Origin: Isoetes taiwanensis
Taxonomy: Eukaryota > Streptophyta > Lycopodiopsida > Isoetales > Isoetaceae
Length of the DNA stretch: 64,000 nucleotides
Assembly (NCBI GenBank): GCA_021234155.1
Contig: JAJEKV010000211.1
Coordinates: forward strand, 186,001-250,000
Direction of reading: 5' to 3'
The position numbers were made by a program, and so were the translations under genes. Positions 21,123 through 32,956 of the stretch are shown in pieces; positions within the stretch are counted from its first letter, which is position 1, and each line of letters starts with the position of its first letter. The notes under the pieces were generated by a model that worked only from the letters and a program-made list of their open reading frames with translations, did no database searches and had not been told where the DNA came from.

Positions 21123-21443
21123 TTATTGTTTTTTCAAACTCAACAGGTATTTTATGCACTGCTTTGAAACGATAGAGCTCTGGTTGGTTATTAGTCTGTT
21201 CTGATGCACAAGAATACCATGCAGTTTCAGAACAAATAACAAGTGTTGAAGAATTATTTTTATACTGGAGTTATCCTGATTTTCCTGAAAACTTGAAGCA
21301 TGGTATGTGCCATCACAGCTATGTGAATGTACTTCAAGTACATTTGACAAATCCATTACTTTGTTACACTCTTGCAGGGGAGTGCGTAACCAGCAAAATT
21401 CATTGGCGATATGAGTGTCCACTTTGTCTATAAATGCTAGCAT
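21123..21443 (-). other. Open stretch, possible orphan exon
   Basis: A 106-codon minus-strand reading without stops includes DTHIANEFCWLRTPLQECNK and VLEVHSHSCDGTYHASSFQE. The residue mix is protein-like but no domain is recognised. It could be a chance ORF. Confidence 0.25.
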
Positions 21444-22073
21444 GAATTAGCTAAGGATGAATATGTCATGCCTTTAATTTTAGTTTGTGTTGGATGGATG
21501 ACCTTACCTAAATCATGAAAGGTTCTATACAATGTATGGGATTCTTTTGTGCTTGAAATATACATAGAATAAATTGTGCTGCAAACATTTCATGACTGGT
21601 GATACATTATCAAGGTGACCATATCACAATGCATTTATTTGCATTCTCTGTTCAAGCTCGCTTTTAACAATTTGCCATTTAGTGCATCTTTGCATTCCCT
21701 GTTCAAGCTTGCTTTTAACTATGGCAGGGCTTCACGGTTTCCTGGAAAGCCGGAATAATGGTCGGACTTGTTGAATCCCTCCTCTGCTCTGTTTGAATCT
21801 GCTCTTCTACCCGGAATCTGTTTGAATCTGCCCGGAATGCCCAACGAAATCCCGGAATGCCCTGAATGCTCTGGTCCGACTGCCTGCTCCCTTCCGATTT
21901 ACTACCCTAGTCGGCCGCTTCCAATACGTCTGTCTCTACGACCGTGATCCCTTTTTTTGCCCTTTCAATAGAAAAAAGGGCTTCCAATCTCACCCGTTGA
22001 TTTCCAATAAATCTCCATCGTAAGTTTGATGTCGCTCTGCAAGTTCAAGTCAAGCTCAAGCTCAAGCTTAGCT

Positions 22074-22319
22074 ATGGTGTCCATGCTAGTTCCTGCGGCT
22101 ATGGTATTGTTGCTAGCCATGGCTGTGCAAAATGCATATGTTGTCTACAGTTACAACAATTTTCCGTGCAGCAACACCCCTGGGCTTTGCTAGTGGATGA
22201 GCATTCCTTGCCCTTCTAACTGCCCTCTAAAGTGCAACTTCAACTGCAGAACTTGCAAAAGCAAGATACGAAGGTACTTCTTCATGTTAGTCACTTGGCC
22301 TGTATGCTCAGGTAAATGA
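22074..22319 (+). pseudogene. Secreted cysteine-rich peptide gene with an in-frame TAG
   Basis: ATG 22074 opens a strong signal peptide: MVSMLVPAAMVLLLAMAVQNA, about 21 residues with a Leu/Val/Ala core. A short mature region with two cysteines follows, then TAG at 22191. Reading on in the same frame gives five more cysteines in the spacing C-x3-C-x3-C-x3-C-x2-C before TGA at 22317, so the full frame is 82 codons with seven cysteines after the signal. This layout fits plant secreted cysteine-rich (defence-type) peptides; the exact family is not recognised. Either the TAG killed it or a 39-residue truncated peptide is made. No TATA box is evident. Confidence 0.55.
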
Positions 22320-22344
22320 TCAGCTATACTGAGTTAATGAGTCG

Positions 22345-22415
22345 ACAGAGTAAAGATGGGTCGAAAAAGAGAAATGTTCGCGGCGGCCGCCGCGATAAAT
22401 TTCTTGTACTGAGAT
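22345..22415. repeat. Small GC-core hairpin repeat, copy 2
   Basis: GAAATGTT, a 16-bp perfect palindrome CGCGGCGGCCGCCGCG, then ATAAATTTC. It is the more symmetrical relative of 20024-20095, placed just 5' of duplicated segment A. Confidence 0.75.
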
Positions 22416-22546
22416 TATTTTGCTCGAGTAACCAAGAACCACGGGATTTACTTTTCTTTTTGTTTTTTTCGCACAAACTGACATGTTCAACATGGAATGA
22501 TATGCAGGTACGAGGTACTAGAAAAAAATACGCATCCGTGTATTTG

Positions 22547-22613
22547 CAACCGCCATATTATGCGGCCGCCGAAGCACCAGCCGCAAGCTGCACTGCAGTC
22601 CCTCCTATTTATA
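22547..22613 (+). promoter_or_regulatory. Conserved GCC-motif plus TATA promoter module, copy 2
   Basis: ACCGCC and GCGGCCGCC (22562-22570), then TATTTATA at 22606-22613, 56 bases before the ATG at 22669. Confidence 0.6.
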
Positions 22614-22668
22614 CCCCTTCTAATGCCATAATTCTTCACAGTTTGTATTTGTATTTGGATCAGAAAAA

Positions 22669-22896
22669 ATGGGTCGTTTGGCAAGAGTTTTTGAGGATGC
22701 GTTCACCACTGCTTCTACCAGATTAAGAAGCAATCCCCCAAAAATGGCTCAGCTTTCTGCATTCTATCAGATGAGAGAGGAATGCCGCTGTTGTAGTTCT
22801 TCGTCCCCAGCTGCTTCAGTTGTTCAAATTCAGCAAAATCAAAGTAATGCTCTAACAGAGTCAGATTGGATGGTGATAAGCATCTTGGACAGGTAG
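22669..22896 (+). CDS. 75-aa small conserved family protein, copy 2
   Basis: Intact and the closest relative of copy 1, differing at a handful of residues (A for T at 5, P for H at 24, I for T at 54, S for N at 59). The cysteine cluster and the C-terminal SDWMVISILDR are unchanged. That pattern suggests either recent duplication or selection on the core. The start is fixed by alignment. Function unknown; no signal peptide or membrane segment. Confidence 0.8.
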   Translation: MGRLARVFEDAFTTASTRLRSNPPKMAQLSAFYQMREECRCCSSSSPAASVVQIQQNQSNALTESDWMVISILDR

Positions 22897-23179
22897 AAAG
22901 GGGCCCAAGCGCTTTTGTGACTCTTAATTCACGTCTTTCCAAAAAGAGGAGGACAGATCTGTTTTGCGGGCATACAATCTGAGATCTGTGCAAAATTAGG
23001 CACTGTACTGTTACGATTCCAACAAGCAAGCAAAGATCTTGCTTCTGTTCTTACTTTGTACAGAATGTAATATGAAGGAATTTGTTAAATATTTAATGAA
23101 ACATTTCTCTTATTGCATACTGCCTTTCGTTTATTGCTTGCAAGTTTTGTCTTGGCATTTCACAATCGGTGCGTTGTGT

Positions 23180-23990
23180 CTCTAAAATAAAATAATAAAG
23201 AGCTGAACTCTGAAATGTCTAAATTTGAGTTTGGGGTCCCTAATCAGAAGCTGGGCTTCTCACAGTTTTGAGGTCCTAATGAATTCTTTTTTCCTTATTT
23301 AGGAAAAAGAAACTCTCCTTTGTTCATTTACATACCACATGCAGTACTTCAAACATGGCTTGACTACAGAACAAACGTAGCAGAACTACAGAACAAACGG
23401 AGGAGAATGGCATGCCACAGATGGTTAAAAAAACTTCACACTTAAATTACTGCACAACATATTAAAGGACCAAGTTACTGCACACCATATGAGAAAAGCA
23501 AAAGTGAAAAATGTGGTTAAGAATTTCACATAAAAAACTTTAGTGGGAGGGATACTACAACTTTCATTGAGCATGAACAAAAGCAGAAGCTGATTGAACT
23601 GGTGCTGAGCAAGTAAAGCTCCAAAAAAAAAGACTTTGTTGGCCCACGTGATTGAGGATCCCATATCTGCTTTGTGGGGTCTTTGATACGGACCTATTGT
23701 GGCGGCAAGACCACAAAAAATTGATGAGCTTATAAAATGAGTATGAGACCACGCAAGCAGAAGCTCAGTAAACTGTTTGTTGGAGCAAATAGAGCTGGAA
23801 CAGAAGACCAACCACCTTAAATTAGACCAATGAAAATTATTAACTATCAGCCCACATCAAAAAGAAGGCCACACCACCATAAATTAGACCAATGACAATT
23901 ATTTCACTATCAGCCACGCATCTGCTTTCTGGACTATAGTCATTGTGGCGGCATACAAGACAACCAAAGTCTCCACTAGAAAAAAAAAAT
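23180..23990. other. Spacer between two family genes
   Basis: It holds two imperfect copies of a phrase around ccacataaattagaccaatga (about 23812-23840 and 23868-23905). The start resembles the relic at 44.8-45.3 kb (taatcagaag, ttttgaggtc). No separate gene seen; the minus ORF at 23425-23811 has no recognisable domain. Confidence 0.4.
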
Positions 23991-23991
23991 C

Positions 23992-24033
23992 CAGCCGTCA
24001 TATTATGCTGGCCGCCAGGACCGCTTATTTATA
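23992..24033 (+). promoter_or_regulatory. Conserved GCC-motif plus TATA promoter module, copy 3
   Basis: AGCCGTCATATTATG then CTGGCCGCCAGG (itself a near palindrome), followed by TATTTATA at 24026-24033. The first motif has one change, ACCGCC to GCCGTC. The ATG lies 80 bases beyond the TATA. Confidence 0.55.
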
Positions 24034-24112
24034 ACCTCAAATACCACATTCTTCACACAACCTCACAGCAAAATTTGTAGCTCCCTTTCAGTTAATCAGT
24101 CATTCGATAGAT

Positions 24113-24343
24113 ATGAGCAGATTAGCAAGAATTGTGGAAGATGCATTCAGCGCTGCTCCAAGCAGACTAAGAAGCAATCCTCAAAAAGTGGCTCAGCTCT
24201 CTGCGTTTTATCAGATGAGAGAAGAATGCCGCTGTTGTAGTTTCTCATCTGCAGCTACTTCTAGTCCTTCTTCTCAGCAGCATCATAAAAATGATGCCTT
24301 CACCACATCTGATTGGATGCTCATCAGCAGCTTGGACAGATAA
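24113..24343 (+). CDS. 76-aa small conserved family protein, copy 3 (divergent)
   Basis: Intact, starting MSRLARIVEDAF. The core reads VAQLSAFYQMREECRCC (V for M), and the end reads SDWMLISSLDR. The linker is His/Gln/Ser-rich (SSQQHHKND). It is more divergent than copies 1, 2 and 4, and its flanks do not match theirs beyond the promoter module. The core and tail are preserved while the linker has drifted, which argues for selection on the protein. Function unknown. Confidence 0.75.
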   Translation: MSRLARIVEDAFSAAPSRLRSNPQKVAQLSAFYQMREECRCCSFSSAATSSPSSQQHHKNDAFTTSDWMLISSLDR

Positions 24344-24508
24344 TGGCAAAAGGAAATTGAAAGGGTATATCTGTGTGATAAATGAACTAGTTAGTGGAAA
24401 ATGGGCTGGCCTATCATGGTTCAAGGCGTCAGACCAGAGAGATCAGGCATGCCTTTGACACTTGCAGAAGAAAACTAAAGGCACTTCTCAAACAAATGTA
24501 CAGAAACA

Positions 24509-25370
24509 CCATCTTGAAATGCAAAAGGGGCTTCTCTCTTATTTCAGCTTTCTGAAAATTTTCTGCAATCTTTTTTTTGTTATCTATCAACATTACTGAC
24601 TGAGTTGGATGGCATATTTCTCGGTGACACTTTAAGAACATGAATAGCAAGTTAATATTCTGGCATATTAGCACTAACATTAGTTGGATTGGAATGGTGG
24701 TTGGCTTGCTCAATATTACTATAGAGAGTAGAATGCAACTTCGGAGATTCATATTTCAGTATTTGGTTATTTGTAGACAGTAAGGAGCAAAGAATGGTCC
24801 AGCTCTCTGCCTTTTACCAGATGATTGAAGAGTGTCGCTGTTGTTGAGTGCCTAATCTCCACCTTATGTTCCTCTGCTGCAGCAGCATAATAGTTGCTTT
24901 GCCTTCTCCATATCTGACTGGATTGTTATGAGCATTAGACAAATAAAAAGCCCCCTCAAAAGGAATTTGGAGATGCCACATTTTGTAACTTAACATCTTT
25001 GACGCCAGTATTGTAGTATAGTGGTCTCAAAAATCCCTTCTAGCAAAGGGGAAAACAACCAAACTGCCCCTAGTTTTTGCTAAAAATTATGAAGCGCATT
25101 TTGGTAAATTTGGTAATACAGTTTTTGTGGCTCGTCAAATTTATTATTTGTGTTCAAGAACATTGTAGATTATTTAAGGTCTCTCTAACAAGAGCAGATT
25201 CATCGAATTAAGAGCAGATTCATCGAATTAAGTTCATTTGTCAATTAGCAAAAATGCAAGATTATGCAGGCTTTCATCTCTGCACATGCACATGCAAGGC
25301 TACATTTAATTGCCAGCGCCCTTGCAATGGTGCTACTCTCCCTATGGTCTTGTCATTGCCAATTGGTGCA
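24509..25370. repeat. Segmental duplication B, copy 2
   Basis: Counterpart of 1147-2440, missing about 460 bases. It includes a tandem 20-base duplication (GAGCAGATTCATCGAATTAA) near 25192-25231. Confidence 0.75.
24784..24946 (+). pseudogene. Decayed copy of the 75-aa family gene (B)
   Basis: A remnant with VQLSAFYQMIEECRCC followed directly by TGA, then a frame-shifted linker (cagcagcataatagttgctttg) and a degenerate end. The 5' third of the gene is missing. It pairs with pseudogene A through duplication B. Confidence 0.85.
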
Positions 25371-25389
25371 TGCACATAGGTTTGCAATT

Positions 25390-25910
25390 TCATTAGCTAC
25401 AATTTTCTGAGGTACTCCATTTGCATGTACTTTGTTTTCACGTGTCAAGTATATTATGAGATGTAAAATGTATAGCCAAATCCGAAGGAGTTGCTATCGG
25501 TGCTGTAGAGCAGAAATGAGTGGTAGTTTATCTCCAATGAATAATTAAATATAGGAGATTTTGCTCAAACAACAGTCTGCTACAGAAACAGCCTCCCATA
25601 AAGAGCAACTAGCAGAAAATTGCTGAATTCAACCTCTGGGACAATGGGGCTGTATAGTCCTTTTTTAGAATCTCCAAAATAGTAAAATGGTAAGTCCTTC
25701 AAAAGAAGGGGAAAACATGTATTATCTCATGTTTTGCATCACAGGAATTTAAATTTCGACATTTGATCTTCGAGTTTGCTTTTTAGTTTCCTGTTCTGAA
25801 TCACAATGATTCTATATGGCTTTTGACTCGCCCCTAGATAGATCACATTTGTATTAATTGGACCAAGCAGTCTCTTTCTGCCACTAAGGGAAGGTGTTCT
25901 ATAAAGAATA
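25390..25910 (+). mobile_element. Very decayed LINE remnant
   Basis: It shares scattered phrases with the LINE fragment at 3040-3805, in the same order: cacgtgtcaagtatattatgagatg, cttcaaaagaaggggaaaaca, and accaagcagtctct near the end. It is the downstream continuation of duplication B with internal deletions. Confidence 0.45.
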
Positions 25911-26276
25911 AGGAGCTTGAATTTAAACGCCCCACGCTCAGATGTTTATTACTTTTGTTTGCTTCCTATTTGAAATAGATGGTTGTCTGACATGGAATTT
26001 ACTAACTTTACTGATAGAGAGTTGAGATTGTTTGCTGCAGCATAAGAACTTTAACACGACCAGTGCTAGTGTGGTATCAGATGAATTGAGTTTGGGGCAT
26101 GTCATGTCCTAACCTTCTAAGACTCATTAGAGCATGTTAAAATGAGTCCACCTTTGCATGAAAGTTGGATTTAAAATTTGTGCTGGGGATTTGGCTGCCC
26201 CATCAGTGACTGGTTGTAAATTTAGCTAAAGAAAGTTGCTATATGTGATATATGCTAGCTTATGATCATATGGCTG

Positions 26277-26365
26277 ATGAATGGTCTCGTGCATCCCCAA
26301 CCTTTAGATTGGGAAATATTCTACAGCATATACCCCATCAGTGCATCCTGGCCCTATTTTAGGGA
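26277..26365 (+). repeat. Dispersed repeat family R2, copy 1
   Basis: A ~90-base segment with AACCTTTAGATTGGGAAATA and GTGCATCCTGGCCC. It recurs at 39628-39715 and, inverted, at 42365-42455. Confidence 0.7.
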
Positions 26366-26445
26366 TTGACATCCTTATAGCAAACTATTGAAATACAATG
26401 CTGACTCTAACATAGCAATTGCTTCCTAAATTAGCATTTTCTCAA

Positions 26446-26565
26446 TTCAAAGTTAGAAACTAGATGCCATAGCAGGCTGTGCACAAGATTAGGATGCAGC
26501 ATGGTCCACATTACAAGATTCGTGGCCTTGAAAAGGCCCTCCCACTATTTCTACTGCATCCAAGT
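26446..26565 (+). repeat. Dispersed repeat family R1, copy 2
   Basis: Aligns with the 5' half of 18270-18530 (ACTAGATGCCATAGCAGG, ccttgaaaaggccctccc) and then stops. Confidence 0.75.
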
Positions 26566-27079
26566 TAATAGAAGATAAATAAAACATGAATAGAGAAGCA
26601 GATGAGGTCAAGAAGTTCAAAGTAAGGACATCATTTCAAAGAGTTAAAATTGAAATCACGGAGTTCAAAATGAGGACATTATTTCAGGCACAATAAACCT
26701 ATCCCTCAACCAACAACGAAACAACCATGAAAACATACCTTTTCAAGAGTAGCATCTGTTGAAGGGGAATCTATATGTTCTTCTCAAGACGTGTGAAATG
26801 GCAATACATTAGTTCTTCTCTAACAACATTATCAACCCATTCAATGGCAGTTCTGTGATTATCTGCGACAAGCTTTATATTCTCATGGCCATGCACTTTC
26901 TCTAGTTTTTATAATAAAAATGATCATTCCATGGCATAATGTGAGCAGTTGTTCTACCTGTCTGACCACAACCTGTGTCATAGGTATAATAGGTTTTTTT
27001 TTAGTAGTTCCTTCTACTTCAATCAGTTTCATACCTTCTCATCCGAAGTACCAGCTATCAAAGAAACAACTTGCTTTCC

Positions 27080-27111
27080 GCTCCGCCCCCTCTAGCCAGC
27101 CAGGGCGGAGC
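27080..27111. repeat. Short GC-rich hairpin
   Basis: GCTCCGCCC pairs perfectly with GGGCGGAGC across a 14-base loop. Confidence 0.65.
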
Positions 27112-27316
27112 ACCAGTATGTGTTTTACTCCCCTACCGATAGACGGCACCGATGGCGGGCCGTTGTGCGTGTTGCTTCCTCCCTGGTCAACACAGGTTTT
27201 TCTATAGGCTGAGAGCAGATTCGGACCATCTTTCTAGGGTTTGCAATCCAATATTTTTTGAGTTTTTTTTTTGGGTTGCCCCTAGGGGGGCAAACCCTTG
27301 TTTATGTGGGTTTATG

Positions 27317-27356
27317 GCATATCCTTGGTATATGCTAGAATATACCTAGGATATGC
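27317..27356. repeat. Short AT-rich hairpin
   Basis: GCATATCCTTGGTATAT pairs with ATATACCTAGGATATGC with one mismatch across a short loop. Confidence 0.7.
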
Positions 27357-30300
27357 TGCTGACTGCTCAAAACCTACTATTCGGCTGTAAACTCTCGGTC
27401 ACCTGCGTTTCGATCCGTGATGCTCCAACCGAGTAATCGGGCAGGCGTAATCAAGAGCATATGATTTGCGGTGCAATCCTCCTCGACTGCAGGCCATCGC
27501 TTTTCTCGAGGGTTTGGTATAGTTGGGATTTTAGCCTCTGCCGAATCAAGAAAAGAGATTGGTACCAGAAAGGCATTAGCTATTGGGAGGTGGGCTTTGT
27601 ATTAGCCGCCTATTTCATGTTTACTCTTGGTTTAGTCCCTCGCCTTGATCTGCTTACCAAACAGGCATTGAGGCATCCGCTAATGGAGTGCTTGGTGGCT
27701 ATGAAAGCGCCAATGATCGTGATGTTTTGGAGAGCAATGCGTTTCTGGTCGGATTACTCAAAAATCGAATTCGTGATAGGGAAACCTTGTGGCCCTTGGT
27801 AGGATCCTCTTAAACTATAAAAATCTGCATTGAATTTGGAAGAAAAGATTGTTTGCACATATTATTTTCTAAATCGGTTTGGGTAGATTGTGGAGCGGGA
27901 GTAGGGAGGGTGACAAAGAATCTCTTGTTGCGGCACTTTCATGAGGTGCATCTCTTTCAAGGCTGAAATTTGCAAGTGTCGGTTGTAAACTTTATAGTGT
28001 CAATTTCGTTTATTAAGTGTTGACTTGGACAATGATTTCGCTTGTTGGTGGACTGGTAGAACCCGTGGAAGCACTTTTCGATATTGCTCAAGCTAATTTA
28101 ACGAGTATTGATGTTTCCTGAGATGATGCTCAAAAGACTCAAAATAGAGTCGCCAATTTTATCAGACTCCATTACAAGTGAGCCTTTATCCCTTTAGTCA
28201 AGACTATGGCAAAACTATGATCACATTTCATGATAAAGACTATTATGTCTTCTTCTTATGTGCTTTACCATCCGTAATAATTAGAAAGGCAATCCAGATT
28301 CTTGTAAAAAACGAAGTTATAACCAAATTTCGTTTGGCCTTTGAAATCTATCATGATGTTTTCGTGATATCTGCGTTAAGAGAGACCGTGATATTACATG
28401 CTAAAGATTTTGGATAATCCCGAGGGGAGTAGCAGATATGTTATATTGGTTGAGGATCCTCACCAAAAAGAGACATAAAGGATAGGAAAGGGAAAAAGAT
28501 TTTGTTGATCGATGGGGTGTATAGCAACCCAAGGATGTATTTCACGTAAAATGGCTTTAGCCACTTAAGATTACTTATTTATAAAGATGAACTAATGGAA
28601 GAAAACTAGAGTGATCCAAATTTCCTAGCTGAATGCTTTGCTACAATACAAGGCTTGGAGATTTGTGGGCTTAGTACAAGATAGGAAACAAGAATAGCCA
28701 CATTGGGGCATGATGAAATGCAAGTGATGTATCGCCAGCCTAAGCAAAATCCCCAATGAGCCTAATCTTCTATATGCATGATCAACGTAAAAACAGGAAG
28801 GAATTGTGATGGTGATAAAGTACTCATTGATGTGATGATTATTTATTGCTATTAAGGCCATTTTGATCAGGCTTGATCACGCCACTCTCCGCCAAGAAAG
28901 GACTCCTCGAGAGTGAATACTCACATAGAAGTGAACACAAGTAATCTTATCGATACATTAGGAAAACGGCTTAAAAATAAAGGCATGATCAACAAAGATT
29001 TGTTCATATTGTGGGGTCTTCGAGAATGATACCACTGTTACCAAATCTGTGGCAAGAGTTTTCGCACCATGGAGCTCATGTATGAATTTGATGTTCCGGT
29101 CCAAGATATGGATTATTTGCTTGGGAATGAGCTGGTGAATGTACGTTTGAATGCATCTCTTTCTATAAGATTGCGAATTTTGTGTTACCTATTGCCTAAG
29201 CTTAAATCTGTCCTCAACAAGAAGCTTAGAGATTGATAACCATCATGCAGGGCTGTGCTGGCATCCCAACATACTACAAGTGTTTCTTTTTATATTCTAT
29301 CATTTCGGGAAACTTGGATGCCTAGAGCATAGTAATATTTTCCTCAAGATATATGCAACGAAAGTGTGAGTTTTTTTTCCTTCCTCAAGAAAATTTTCTA
29401 TTATGCTAACTTGTTTTGATCATTGATTATCGTGAATTTATTTAAGTAGTAGGGCAAGATGATGTTATATGGATCCGGTGGTGTATTGGACATCCGATGA
29501 TTGCGACTTCATTTCCTTTTTTCAATCGTGCAAAGGTTTGTACTCATGATCTACACCAACTATAGCATTTCAAGCTCCCCCAATTGGCTTTATATTTACT
29601 TTTGAGCGCCATTATTCGCTTAAGATAATCTTGATGTTGTTTCCCTCCTTTTGTTCAAGCAAGTCAAGAGAATAAGAGAGAGCAGTGGTGTCGGAGTACT
29701 ATTGAACATCTACTTGCTCCATTTGACTAAAATGAATGAATATGGGAGACGAGTTGATGCAAATGGCAAGTCGATACTTGTCGAATGGCCTTCTACTTGT
29801 CGTCGATGGAACATATAAGTTGCAATGAACTTTTTCCATGCCGAGGATTATGCATTCCTTGCATCATATAATTATAGTTAGCATGCAATATCCGCTTTTA
29901 CGTAACGAGGGTCAAATTCAAAATAAGGTCACATTAGCAATGGGACTATATGCAAATCGTCAGATAATTTATTCTCGATGTATGCTTTTGGAAGCATGGC
30001 TCTATTGGCTTAGAGAATACTAATTATGCCATTGAGCAATTAGCATAGTTTTGAAGGCAATATAGCAAAGAAAGCAACAAGAAATACTTGTGGCATTCAC
30101 GATGACATGTTTACGCTATTGAGTTGTTGGGTGTGTAGGCTTGAAACCAAATGGGTTTTTGTCTTGAAAGAAAACATAGCTTCACAAGGTACACAATGTA
30201 CTCATTTACCCTTGTTTCAGTGGACTTCTTTTTCCATGTTATTCATTGCTCACATTTGTTGTGGCAGGATTTGTGGTTGATAAGGTAGATATAAAGTTGT

Positions 30301-30824
30301 CACAAGGTCCGATTCTTATTTCCAAGATCTTTTTCGTCAGCTGGTTTGTTGCTTTATAGGACAAGGGTAAGTTCTATCCGCCATAAGGGCATCCCATATC
30401 AAATTTCTTCATGCTTAATTTTATCGGGTTCTCACCACTAAGGTCGCAAATAACCGAACTAGTCAACCATGTCAGAATTGCAAGAAAAATTTTCTTTATT
30501 GTCGGTGTGTAATTGTGCATTGAAGCTATAGGCTGCCCTAGTAGTGATGTTTACTGCCCTACTTACTCTTCATTTAAGTGTAACTAATTCTATCTATGGC
30601 TAGAACAAGTCAATGTCCCCGGAATTAAGACATGGCAGAGATACATGGCGCCTTTTAGACTAGAGATATGGAAGGCAACTAATTAAGGATGCCTTTTGTG
30701 TTTCCGCATGTAAAGGTTTTCCAAGCGTAATTGTTTGTCAGATTTAATGTATGCACTGACAATTCCATCTTCTCCAACAATCATGAAAGTACCAACTCAA
30801 GAGTCCTCAGGGACGAGAAGGGAA
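27357..30824. other. Long spacer without a recognised gene
   Basis: The longest plus-strand ORF (27461-27802, 113 codons) has no domain I know. A short string LLVVDGTYKL near 29795 is reminiscent of a Mutator-type transposase, but nothing around it supports that. Confidence 0.4.
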
Positions 30825-31506
30825 GTGCAGTACATGGAATAAATTACTACTCCTATATTTTAGTGTAGCCAAAATAGGTTTAGCTAAACTACCTTCAAAT
30901 TGGGGCTAGAAGTTTCTAACACTTGGCTAAACTAAATGGTTTTTCTCCATCACAGTTTCTTGCTTTTGGCTAAACTTTCGCAAAATGGAAAGGCAGATAT
31001 TAGCCATCACGCTATAGTAATTTAAAAAAATCCAAGCAATTTGGCAAAGACATTGAATTTAGTGTAAATACATAAATCAAACACAAACATACATGAACAT
31101 TTTCAAAACCAAAAAAAAAGGGACTACATTGTTCCTTTTCCTCTAATGCTTCAACTTTGTACTTGGAACAAGAAAGAAAGTGGAAAAAAAAAAAGAAAAA
31201 TATAAACCCTATTTGAAATTTCTTAAAGTTAGTACATACATTGGTGTTGAATTTCGGGCTAATCTATCCATTTTTCCAAGCCCACTCTATCTTAGGTTTA
31301 GCTAATCAATGTCCTGATGGATATGTCTGGAGGTAAAGGTTTGGCTATTCAACCTAAAAACTCACTTGGGCGGCAAAAAAATTGGGCTAAAATTTTCTTT
31401 TTTTTTGGGCATTTTTTCCATTTACTTTAGCCGTTTTTCTTGGCAAAACTGCTACAAAATAGCCATTTGGCTAACCTTAGCCGTTATTTTATTCCATGGT
31501 GCAGTA
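30825..31506. mobile_element. hAT-like MITE with 8-bp target-site duplication
   Basis: GTGCAGTA occurs at 30825-30832 and 31499-31506. The element 30833-31498 (666 bp) begins CATGGAATAAATTAC and ends in the inverse of CATGGAATAAAATAAC. The subterminal DNA is rich in TAGCC/GGCTA repeats on both sides. It carries no coding region. An 8-bp duplication is characteristic of hAT elements; the first five bases do not fully match the usual hAT terminal pattern. Confidence 0.8.
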
Positions 31507-32389
31507 AAGACTAGGGCAAAGCCAACAAATCAACCAAGAAGAATAGAATGACAGTTATAACAAATCGTTTCGCTGTGCAATGGCTGTTCTTTATCTGAAT
31601 GCCATGTTTTCTTGTTATACTGAATGAAGGAATTACTTGCTTTAGAAAAGGACTCCAATTACATTTATGGTATTTCTTCTTGACTTCTTAGTATACACCG
31701 ACGTTTTTGAAATGCTTCGGATACTATAAATGTATGTGCATATATGTAATTTGAAATATGTATCAAGCATTGATACCACGGATTAATCGCCCTCGGAGCC
31801 ATTACATGCAAAGGTATTCTTAAATATTAGATCCATTGGAGTTCATAATTCCGAAAGCAATAGACATCAGCTTCATGAAATTTTCTTTAAAGATTCTGTA
31901 AGCCAACAAGAGGAATTGTTTCCTCGACAAATTTTTGATAACACAAACATCCAAGTGCTTTGACTTCCAGTTTTGTCTAAAACTCTAACCTGGATATTGT
32001 GAAAACATGACTTCACGGTTTGATTTAGGCCACTTCACCCTCGAGAAATTGGAGGGCAACCCTCTATGCGCAGCACCTTGTTTTTTTTGTTCAGTAAAAA
32101 AAATTCAATAAGGAGCCCTTACGTGAGACATATAGTAAGTACTAATCTTTAGCTTTTGCCTCTAGAAGCACTACAGATTTTCATTCTCTGATGAAATTAT
32201 ATCTGCAATACCAGCCCCCACAATCACCACATCTACGCTTGATGCACATCTTGCTGATCCCACACAATGTTGCGCCTTCCAGGAATAGTTTCTTCAGATA
32301 CTGACGCTATATGTTTTGAGGCCTACAAAAACATCACGCTTGAATAACAAACAGGGATCGATAGCAAAACCGCAACTCCAAGCTAGGAT
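31507..32389. other. No gene recognised
   Basis: AT-rich spacer between the MITE and the PIF/Harbinger element. Confidence 0.4.
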
Positions 32390-32956
32390 TTAGGGAACGT
32401 TCCCATGACCCTAACCGGACTTTAAAAAAGATGCCACGTGGATAAAGTTATTTTCATTTTCTGGGACGTGTCTCCATGCGTGGACCTGACCGTGCACAAA
32501 ACCCTGGTTCTCAAACGGGGACAATCCAACCGGATAGTGCGCCCATAGCCGGTTGCACCTGATATTTGCGCCAGCGGTTTCTGAGCTTGGAATTTTTTCA
32601 TCAGACCAACAGCCAATCCTCCGGTTAGTGCTTTTCTTTTTTCCTGGTTTTAAGCTGCTCTTCAACTCTAACATTTAGAAATTCGGTCGATTGAAATTGT
32701 AAACTAGGAAGAACAGTCTGTCATGTTAAACTGGAAAGAAAAGTTTTTCATAGGAAATTGCTGCATTAAAATCCAAAGCAAAAAAACAAAATCTGTGCAA
32801 TGAATTCCTATCATTTTCCCATATAAAGAGAAGAATCAGAAAGAAGTTTGCCATGTCTATATCTGTAGGCTGAATTTCATTTCTGTAGTTGAATTCAATA
32901 GATCCAATATATTTATGAGAGAGCGCTAAAATGATTTTTTTTGGAAGGTATTTGCC

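Larger units (their letters stand above)
22440..23175. repeat. Segmental duplication A, copy 2
   Basis: Counterpart of 1-730, with the promoter, coding region and 3' flank of a family gene. Confidence 0.85.

Noticed and set aside
29765-30023. Possible Mutator transposase remnant (LLVVDGTYKL)
   Set aside because: One ten-residue match without neighbouring catalytic motifs or TIRs is not enough.
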